A DNA stretch of 12,074 nucleotides. Origin: an uncultured Muribaculaceae bacterium (lineage in GTDB: Bacteria; Bacteroidota; Bacteroidia; Bacteroidales; Muribaculaceae). Made by a program: the position numbers and the translations under genes. Each line of letters starts with the position of its first letter. The stretch's first letter is position 1. Positions 7,540 to 12,074 of the stretch are shown one piece after another. The DNA is taken from assembly GCA_934636465.1 (NCBI GenBank), contig CAKUAR010000035.1:1-12074 (forward strand). The letters run 5' to 3'. The notes under the pieces were generated by a model. That model saw nothing but the letters and a program-made list of their open reading frames with translations, was not told the origin of the DNA and made no database searches.

Positions 7540-7591
7540 AACCTTGCATGAAGCATAAAATTTTTTTATTTCCATGTTGCCAGGCAAGGTT
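7540..7591. promoter_or_regulatory. Inverted repeats in the divergent region upstream of the NigD-like gene
   Basis: AACCTTGC (7540-7547) and GCAAGGTT (7584-7591) are exact complements 36 bases apart. Overlapping the right arm is the palindrome TTGCCAGGCAA (7577-7587), so the two structures exclude each other. They lie 54-105 bases before the start at 7645, inside the likely control region of the nigD-sigma-anti-sigma block. The rest of 7447-7644 is AT-rich; a weak TAAGTTTA box at 7618-7625 lacks a well-spaced -33 partner. Role as operator or leader hairpin is inference. Confidence 0.35.
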
Positions 7592-7644
7592 ATGGGCGTT
7601 TGTGCATTTTGTGAGTGTAAGTTTATTAATAAAGAAATTGCATT

Positions 7645-8319
7645 ATGAACGCAAAATTAAGAAAAATTCTGATGATTTTGGCAGTGGTGCTTGTAGCGGT
7701 GGGCGCACAGTCGTGTCTTGATGACGATGACAACGATTATAGCCGCATATATCCCAACGCCATAGTGACGATGAAGAACATAGACGGCGCTACGTGGTTT
7801 CAGCTCGACGACAGCACGCTGCTCTACCCTGTGAACCTGAAAGGCGATGTCTTGAACAAGGAGGTGAGAGCGTTTGTCAACTTCAGAGATGCCGGCAAGG
7901 GCGAGGTAGTCAACGACAAAGCCCGCAACGTGTGGGTGAACTGGATTGACACCGTGCGCACCAAGAGCATGGCACAAGCAATGGCTGTGGATAGTGCCAC
8001 CGTGGGCAACGACCCGGTGGAAATAGTGAATGACTGGTCAACGGTGTGTGAGGACGGTTATCTGACCCTTAGATTTCGCACCTATATGAGCGGTTACACA
8101 CAGCATAAGATGAATTTGGTGGCAACGAGCAACCCATACGAAGTGAGGCTTTATCACGACGCTTGCGGCGACAGATCAACACGTGTGGCCGACGGCGTGG
8201 TGGCGTTCCGCCTCGACAAGTTGCCCGACACTCAAGGCAAGACGGTGGATTTGACGCTTAAATGGAAGTCGTTCAGTGGAGAAAAGAGTGTGAAATTCAA
8301 GTATCGCACACGCAAATAA
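7645..8319 (+). CDS. NigD-like lipoprotein
   Basis: A 224-residue lipoprotein with signal MNAKLRKILMILAVVLVAVG and lipobox AQSC, the lipidated cysteine being residue 24. It is followed by LDDDDND, an acidic stretch typical of Bacteroidetes surface-exported lipoproteins. Residues about 37-105 fit the N-terminal OB-like domain and 125-222 the C-terminal beta-sandwich of NigD-like proteins. The hallmark is the DW segment followed by EDGYLTLRFRTY (about 130-147) and HKMNLV (154-159). The family is named from a nigrescin bacteriocin operon of Prevotella nigrescens, but most members have no known bacteriocin role. Its position 70 bases upstream of the ECF sigma factor, same strand, suggests it belongs to the same regulatory block, as with NigD-like genes next to Das/Dma pairs in Bacteroides (recalled). 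It may be a target or envelope partner of that system. Confidence 0.85.
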   Translation: MNAKLRKILMILAVVLVAVGAQSCLDDDDNDYSRIYPNAIVTMKNIDGATWFQLDDSTLLYPVNLKGDVLNKEVRAFVNFRDAGKGEVVNDKARNVWVNWIDTVRTKSMAQAMAVDSATVGNDPVEIVNDWSTVCEDGYLTLRFRTYMSGYTQHKMNLVATSNPYEVRLYHDACGDRSTRVADGVVAFRLDKLPDTQGKTVDLTLKWKSFSGEKSVKFKYRTRK

Positions 8320-8338
8320 ACAATGATAGAATGACTTG

Positions 8339-8367
8339 CGCGCCCGCAAGCGCTTGTGGGTGCGTTT
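8339..8367 (+). terminator. Hairpin between the NigD-like gene and the sigma factor, weak terminator or attenuator
   Basis: CGCGCCCGCAAG (8339-8350) and CTTGTGGGTGCG (8353-8364) pair over 12 positions with two G-U pairs, centred on the palindrome CAAGCGCTTG. Only TTT follows. It begins 19 bases after the lipoprotein stop codon. With such a short T-tract, read-through into the sigma gene is expected, so it could set the expression ratio between the lipoprotein and the regulator pair or protect the upstream mRNA end. Confidence 0.5.
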
Positions 8368-8374
8368 AGACCGA

Positions 8375-8398
8375 TGACCAGTTGACCAGGTGAGCAGG
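8375..8398 (+). repeat. Three tandem 8-base repeats across the sigma factor start codon
   Basis: TGACCAGT, TGACCAGG and TGAGCAGG follow each other without gaps. The chosen GTG start (8390-8392) spans the junction of the second and third unit. Change in copy number would shift spacing or frame at the translation start. It may equally be a chance or a protein-binding site. Confidence 0.4.
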
Positions 8399-8947
8399 GC
8401 AGAAACTGACAAGGAAAAGAAAATAATAGGCATGTTTGGCGAGGGAAATCCCCTCGCCATGGATATGCTATATGCCCAGTATTCGCGCTATCTGGCCGGA
8501 GTGTGCTCGCGTTACATAGCCAATGATGACGATCTGAAAGATGTGCTCCAGGAGAGTTTTGTGAAGATATTCATGCGCATAGGCAGCTTTGACTATCGGG
8601 GAGAGGGGTCGCTGAAAGCGTGGTTGAGCCGGATAGTGGTTAACGAGGCATTGCAGCACTTGAGACGCGGACAGAAAAATGTGTTTGAAGACGCAGCCGA
8701 ATTGCCAGATATGCCCGACGAGGAACCCGACACCAACGGAATAGACAGCAAGACGCTCGTGGAGATGATACGCCGCTTGCCTCCTGGCTACAGGGCAGTG
8801 GTTAACTTGTATGTGTTTGGCGAGAAAAGCCACAAGGAAATAGCTGAGATTCTGGGTATAAAGCCCGACAGCTCAGCGTCACAGTTTCATAAAGCTAAAA
8901 AAATGTTGGCAGGCATGATAAACGACTATAAACGAAGCAGGCAATGA
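8390..8947 (+). CDS. ECF-type RNA polymerase sigma factor (Das-like)
   Basis: Extracytoplasmic-function sigma-70 factor, 185 residues. Region 2 covers about 22-93: DDDLKDVLQESFVKIF at 46-61 is the core-binding part, and LKAWLSRIVVNEALQHLRR at 75-93 the -10 recognition part. An acidic linker (100-119) leads to region 4 at about 121-177, with RRLPPGYRAVVNLYVFGEKS and a helix-turn-helix containing HKEIAEILGI. The start is GTG at 8390: an in-frame TGA lies at 8375-8377, and the first in-frame ATG (8432) would remove the first 14 residues just before region 2. The stop overlaps the next start as ATGA, indicating translational coupling to its probable anti-sigma factor. Pairing with that protein suggests the ECF21-type sigma factors of Bacteroidota, such as Das1 of B. 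thetaiotaomicron; the exact ECF group is inference. Confidence 0.93.
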   Translation: MSRAETDKEKKIIGMFGEGNPLAMDMLYAQYSRYLAGVCSRYIANDDDLKDVLQESFVKIFMRIGSFDYRGEGSLKAWLSRIVVNEALQHLRRGQKNVFEDAAELPDMPDEEPDTNGIDSKTLVEMIRRLPPGYRAVVNLYVFGEKSHKEIAEILGIKPDSSASQFHKAKKMLAGMINDYKRSRQ

Positions 8948-10251
8948 AAGAAGAGTGGACAAACAATCTGAGAAAGCAAGTTGGCGACTATGAGGCCGAC
9001 GTGCCGGCAGGATTGCTCGACGGCATAAAGCAAGAGGTGTCACGCCGAGAAATGGAAGCCGAGCGCAGACGTGGCTTTGTTGTGCCGCTGCCGGTGATTA
9101 GGCGTGTGGCTGCCGCGGCGGTAGTGGTGCTTGTGGCTGCAGTGTGCCTGTGGACTATGCGGCCTGCCGACGATAGCCGTCAGCCGTCAGAAACGATTGC
9201 TTCTGTCAGCAATCATGCCGGCGGTAAGCCTGCCATAGCCAGTGGCGAAAATGCTAGCCTTCGTCCCGATGTTAGAACGCAACTTGCCTCTGCCAGCGGT
9301 GTGCTTGCCTGCGATGCCATGCCTGCAAGCACTGCGGTTGCGCAAGATAAGGCAATGGCTGAAACCATGGACCAGTCTATGATGAAAACTGCCGCGAGTG
9401 CTGACGGTTATGCGGCAAAAGCGGTTGAAGCCCCTATGGCAAAAGCTCAAAAAAAGAGCAAAGCCATGGCGAAGCAAGGTGAGGACGCAGAAAGCAGCAG
9501 TAAGGCTATGGTGCAAGAAAAACGGAGTTATAATAGCTTTGGCGGCAGTTATGGCACAGACCCAGTGCCGCAACTACACCGCCAAGGACGACTGTGCATA
9601 GGCGCCTCATATCAAGGCAACGGAATGTCGTCGAGCCAAAGCGGTGGCACGGCAATGGCCAACACGCTTTATAGCGCAAAATTGCCTGGTGTGCTTGAGG
9701 GCGACGCTTTCACCAAAGACGACCGACGCTCCGAGGTGAAAGCTAAACACAACCAACCGGTGCGGGCTGGTGTGACGGTGCGCTATGAGGTAGCACCGCG
9801 GTGGGGAGTGCAGACAGGGTTGACTTATAGCTATCTGCAATCATCGTTTGATGTGAGTTTGAACGGCGTGACCAACAGCACCGACCAGTCGTTGCACTAT
9901 CTGGGCGTGCCGGTGAGCGTGACATTCGACGCATGGAGGTGCGGACGCTTTGGCGTGTATGCCTTGGCTGGCGGCATGGGAGAAATGCTGGTAGATGGCA
10001 GAGCCAAGTCAAGCTACACCATGGGTGGCAAAGAGTGGCAGCAGCAGTCGAGCCGCGTTAAGGACAGCCGTGTGCTGTGGAGCGTTAATGCCGCCGTGGG
10101 CGTGGAGTGTGAGGTGGTGAAAAGAGTGGCGCTGTATGTGGAGCCAGGGTGCAGTTATCATTTTGACAACGGCAGCTCGGTTAAATCGGCCTACACAGAC
10201 CGCCGCTGTGATTTTGACTTGAACTTTGGTTTGCGTGTCAAGTTGCCATAA
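8944..10251 (+). CDS. Dual membrane-spanning anti-sigma factor (Dma-like) with C-terminal outer-membrane barrel domain
   Basis: A 435-residue protein with an unusual layout. Residues 1-53 are a charged cytoplasmic head (EEWTNNLRKQVGDYEADVP, then GLLDGIKQEV), fitting a sigma-binding segment. One transmembrane helix lies at about 55-71 (VAAAAVVVLVAAVCLW). Residues about 75-205 form a low-complexity linker rich in Ala, Ser, Met, Lys and Gln (for example KAQKKSKAMAKQ), predicted disordered. Residues about 213-435 consist of alternating beta segments (RLCIGASYQGNG, RAGVTVRYEVAPRWGVQTG, ALYVEPGCSYHF, FDLNFGLRVKL) like PorT/OmpA-type outer-membrane barrels. No signal peptide is present, so the helix anchors it in the inner membrane while the barrel reaches the outer membrane. 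This matches the Dma family described in B. thetaiotaomicron, where Dma1 restrains the sigma factor Das1 and vesicle formation. Seven cysteines include C68 in the helix and six beyond. The ATGA overlap with the sigma gene supports the pairing. Confidence 0.82.
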   Translation: MKEEWTNNLRKQVGDYEADVPAGLLDGIKQEVSRREMEAERRRGFVVPLPVIRRVAAAAVVVLVAAVCLWTMRPADDSRQPSETIASVSNHAGGKPAIASGENASLRPDVRTQLASASGVLACDAMPASTAVAQDKAMAETMDQSMMKTAASADGYAAKAVEAPMAKAQKKSKAMAKQGEDAESSSKAMVQEKRSYNSFGGSYGTDPVPQLHRQGRLCIGASYQGNGMSSSQSGGTAMANTLYSAKLPGVLEGDAFTKDDRRSEVKAKHNQPVRAGVTVRYEVAPRWGVQTGLTYSYLQSSFDVSLNGVTNSTDQSLHYLGVPVSVTFDAWRCGRFGVYALAGGMGEMLVDGRAKSSYTMGGKEWQQQSSRVKDSRVLWSVNAAVGVECEVVKRVALYVEPGCSYHFDNGSSVKSAYTDRRCDFDLNFGLRVKLP

Positions 10252-10283
10252 TGTTTTTTGCTGACAAATAGTGATGAAATAAT

Positions 10284-10742
10284 ATGAAAATGAAAAAAGT
10301 ATTGGCGATATTCTCGTTGGTTGTAATGGCGGCACTGGAGTCGTGCAGCACGGGTAATAAAGTGGCGTTTAAGGAAGTGAACAACTACTTTATTCGCAAT
10401 GACTATGAACAAACCGGCGTGGTGAAATTTGTGTTGCAAGACGAGTTTGACGGCGCATTTGGAATGGCAACCGTGATGGGTGAGAATGGCCGACCCACGC
10501 CAATAGATTTCAAAAAGGAATTTGTTGTGACAAAAGTGTTTGCCGAAACCGATGTTGACACCAGAATAGACAAAATAGCTTTGACTGCAATAGAGAAAAA
10601 CAAATTGAGGCTTGATTATCGCCAAACCGATGGCGATAGATTGTCATATAGGATTAAGCCTTGCTTCATATTGATAATTGACAACAAGTATAGAAACTGC
10701 GAAATAGTTGACGGAGGGAAAAGCGTCCGCGTGGAGTACTGA
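10284..10742 (+). CDS. Small lipoprotein of unknown function, last gene of the sigma/anti-sigma block
   Basis: A 152-residue predicted lipoprotein that I cannot assign to a family. The signal is MKMKKVLAIFSLVVMAA, with lipobox LESC and lipidated cysteine 21; glutamate at -2 is uncommon but tolerated. The mature part seems to be mainly beta: FVLQDEFDGAFGMATVMG, VVTKVFAETDVDTR, NKLRLDYRQTDGDRLSYRI and CFILIIDNKYRNCEIVDG, with two cysteines (128 and 139) that could form a disulphide. It begins 32 bases after the anti-sigma gene with no terminator between, and a strong terminator follows, so it is very likely co-transcribed with the sigma and anti-sigma genes. It may be a regulated product or a sensory partner of the barrel protein. 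A second in-frame ATG two codons downstream is an equally possible start. Confidence 0.75.
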   Translation: MKMKKVLAIFSLVVMAALESCSTGNKVAFKEVNNYFIRNDYEQTGVVKFVLQDEFDGAFGMATVMGENGRPTPIDFKKEFVVTKVFAETDVDTRIDKIALTAIEKNKLRLDYRQTDGDRLSYRIKPCFILIIDNKYRNCEIVDGGKSVRVEY

Positions 10743-10775
10743 CAGCACTGCGTGTCGCGCTCCTCCAACCCTCAT

Positions 10776-10809
10776 TGCCGAGTGACAACCGCCACCCGGC
10801 ATTTTTTTT
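10776..10809 (+). terminator. Strong rho-independent terminator ending the nigD-sigma-anti-sigma-lipoprotein block
   Basis: TGCCGAGTG (10776-10784) and CACCCGGCA (10793-10801) pair over nine positions with one A-C mismatch around an 8-base loop, directly followed by eight T (10802-10809). It lies 33 bases after the lipoprotein stop. Beyond it, 10810-10930 is T- and G-rich with no gene or other site that I can support. Confidence 0.85.
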
Positions 10810-10932
10810 CTATTAAAAATTTGACTGTTTTTTGTTGTTGGAGGGAGTGGAGGTGGTCGGGTTTTGCTTTTTGTGGAGTGTGGTGATGTTGGTATGAAAT
10901 GTGGGGTGACGAAAAAATTTTTAAGAATTTAG

Positions 10933-10962
10933 TTTGTTTTTGTTTTTTTGTTTATATATTCG
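10933..10962 (+). promoter_or_regulatory. Candidate Bacteroidetes promoter for the 10995-11882 gene
   Basis: TTTG (10933-10936) is followed after 18 bases by TATATTCG (10955-10962), seven of eight matches to TAnnTTTG. The spacer is T-rich. The start codon lies 32 bases downstream of the -7 box, a normal leader length, and the preceding block is closed by a strong terminator, so this gene needs its own promoter. Confidence 0.5.
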
Positions 10963-10994
10963 GGAACTTTAAGTTTTAATCTAAAGACGTTATT

Positions 10995-11882
10995 ATGAGG
11001 ACTTTTTCTTTTAAGAAAATTTTTGTGAGCGTGTTGCTGCTGGTTGCGGTAACGACGGCTTTTGCTCAACCAGAAGTTGACAGAACGGGTGGCAAGGAGT
11101 TTCATCTTTTTTCTGATTTTGCAAAAGATGTGTTTGACGTTAAGATGACAGTGCCTAAAGGATTTGCCGTGACGGAATATAACGTGAAAGAATACTATGT
11201 CGCGACAATGGACGGAGACGAGAGTGTGAAGTTTTTCACGTCGGGTTACGCAGGCTTCACGCAGAAATATGGGCACACGCTTGTGTTGGGCGACGGCAAT
11301 TGCATGATGATTTATCCGATGCTTTGCGATGTGGATATGGGGCAGATGAATATGAGAAAGCGCACGAGCTATCTTGAAGTGTATCACGACTTGGCGTATG
11401 CCTATCAGAAGTTTACTGGCAAACAGTTTGCGCTCGACAATAACACGGAATGGCAATTAAGGCAGATGCTTATGCTTGACTGCGGAGGAGCGTTGTCGAA
11501 AGCATTTAATGCCGACTCGGTGAAGTTGGCCACCATACCCATGGACAAGCCGTATAAGGGAAAATACACGCAATGTCTGGGCGTGTATCTATATAAAGCA
11601 GCACACACGCCGGTTTACTTGAAAGTGCTGCTTGCGCCTGGAGCACAAAAAGAGGCCGGTAAATATGTGGACTTGCTTGCCAAAAACGTGAGGTATGGCA
11701 ACTCGAAGAAAGAGGTGCAGTTTGAGCGCGACAAAGAAAAATGGTATTTGCTTGAGAAACAAATTGCTGCTCTTGAAAACAAAGTTAATGGAAAGGTTGA
11801 CACTCATAAGCACGATTTGTCGCCAGAGGTGTGGAAGAATAAGGAATATGCGACAAAAGACGAAAAACTTGTTTTGAAATAG
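10995..11882 (+). CDS. Secreted protein of unknown function
   Basis: A 295-residue protein that I do not recognise. Residues 1-24 are a signal peptide ending TTAFA-Q (cleavage probably after A24), with no lipobox cysteine, so the product is periplasmic or exported. An early segment reads FHLFSDFAKDVFDVKMTVPKGF, then a mixed alpha/beta domain with cysteines at 103, 111, 163 and 194. YLEVYHDLAYAYQKFTGKQF (126-145) looks helical. Residues about 243-268 (FERDKEKWYLLEKQIAALEN and following) show heptad-like spacing of a short coiled coil, and the end is polar and lysine-rich. No enzyme motif is evident. It stands alone between a strong upstream terminator and a repeat-rich downstream region. Two mildly structured hairpins follow the stop. 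A link with the neighbouring sigma system cannot be shown from position alone. Confidence 0.8.
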   Translation: MRTFSFKKIFVSVLLLVAVTTAFAQPEVDRTGGKEFHLFSDFAKDVFDVKMTVPKGFAVTEYNVKEYYVATMDGDESVKFFTSGYAGFTQKYGHTLVLGDGNCMMIYPMLCDVDMGQMNMRKRTSYLEVYHDLAYAYQKFTGKQFALDNNTEWQLRQMLMLDCGGALSKAFNADSVKLATIPMDKPYKGKYTQCLGVYLYKAAHTPVYLKVLLAPGAQKEAGKYVDLLAKNVRYGNSKKEVQFERDKEKWYLLEKQIAALENKVNGKVDTHKHDLSPEVWKNKEYATKDEKLVLK

Positions 11883-11886
11883 CACT

Positions 11887-11906
11887 GGTGTGAAAGCTCT
11901 CACGCC
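11887..11906 (+). terminator. Small hairpin just after the 10995-11882 gene
   Basis: GGTGTGA (11887-11893) pairs with TCACGCC (11900-11906) with one G-U pair and a 6-base loop, 5 bases after the stop codon. It is followed by AAAA, not T, so it is at best a processing or weak terminator structure. Confidence 0.25.
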
Positions 11907-11934
11907 AAAATGAATGAAATGAGGTTAATTTGTT

Positions 11935-12074
11935 GCCCGGTGCCGCATGGTGGTGTGTGCCGGGCGGCTTGTGTGTTTGGCTAAGAGGTGCCGCCCAGTG
12001 TGACTTCCAAATAGAAGTGCAACGCTCCGCAGAGTGACGTAAGCCGTAAAATTATGAAAAACACTGCGGAGGTT
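11935..12074. repeat. Cluster of inverted repeats, probable intergenic repeat element cut by the window edge
   Basis: Four pairs of complementary arms follow within 140 bases: GCCCGG (11935-11940) with CCGGGC (11960-11965); GGGCGGC (11962-11968) with GCCGCCC (11990-11996); ACTTC (12003-12007) with GAAGT (12014-12018); and CTCCGCAG (12025-12032) with CTGCGGAG (12064-12071). The octamer GGTGCCGC also occurs twice directly (11940-11947, 11987-11994). No gene is visible, although an ATG at 12054 opens a frame that leaves the window after seven codons. The first hairpin may also serve as a terminator for the upstream gene. The pattern resembles short mobile-type intergenic repeats of Bacteroidales; this identification is from memory. 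Confidence 0.4.

Noticed and set aside
10810..10994. T- and G-rich stretch examined for a small gene or RNA
   Set aside because: Beyond the promoter at 10933-10962 there is no open frame with a plausible start and no stable hairpin.
12054..12074. Similarity between ATGAAAAACAC at the right edge and the same string on the minus strand near bases 20-31
   Set aside because: The match is short and low in complexity, and on the left it lies inside a coding-like frame; not enough to call terminal repeats of one element.

Overview
This window looks like the chromosome of a gut-type Bacteroidales bacterium, plausibly Muribaculaceae, Bacteroidaceae or a relative; the exact family is inference. The evidence is a fused FeoA-FeoB iron transporter, a NigD-like lipoprotein, a DUF4840-like lipoprotein, an ECF sigma factor coupled to an anti-sigma factor that carries an outer-membrane barrel, promoter-like TTTG/TAnnTTTR boxes, and very few Shine-Dalgarno sequences. 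No tRNA, rRNA, CRISPR array, transposase or phage gene is visible.

Left part (1-7446), all genes on the minus strand. Reading in the direction of transcription: a DUF4840-like lipoprotein (7446-6853), a secreted PafA-type alkaline phosphatase (6619-5132), an M24B Xaa-Pro aminopeptidase (4933-3533), the ferrous-iron transporter FeoAB (3242-696), and a small secreted protein of unknown function (641-87). Hairpins followed by T-tracts separate most of these, so they look like single-gene units and not one long operon. The small secreted gene seems to be frameshifted near its 3' end. An open reading frame one base out of register continues to the window edge and encodes a tail resembling Bacteroidetes C-terminal secretion signals.

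Right part (7645-11882), all genes on the plus strand. A NigD-like lipoprotein (7645-8319) is followed by an ECF sigma factor (8390-8947). The sigma factor overlaps by ATGA a 435-residue protein (8944-10251) with a cytoplasmic head, one inner-membrane helix, a long low-complexity linker and a C-terminal outer-membrane-barrel-like domain. A small lipoprotein (10284-10742) follows 32 bases later, and a strong terminator closes the block. This architecture matches the sigma factor / dual membrane-spanning anti-sigma factor (Das/Dma) systems described in Bacteroides thetaiotaomicron, which control outer-membrane vesicle production. It is the most interesting locus here: a probable trans-envelope signalling cassette with a NigD-like and a second small lipoprotein as likely partners. 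A separate gene with its own promoter (10995-11882) encodes a secreted protein of unknown function.

The window ends in a dense cluster of inverted repeats (11935-12074) that looks like an intergenic repeat element cut by the window edge. Intergenic stretches are all shorter than 300 bases; what they hold is listed among the features.
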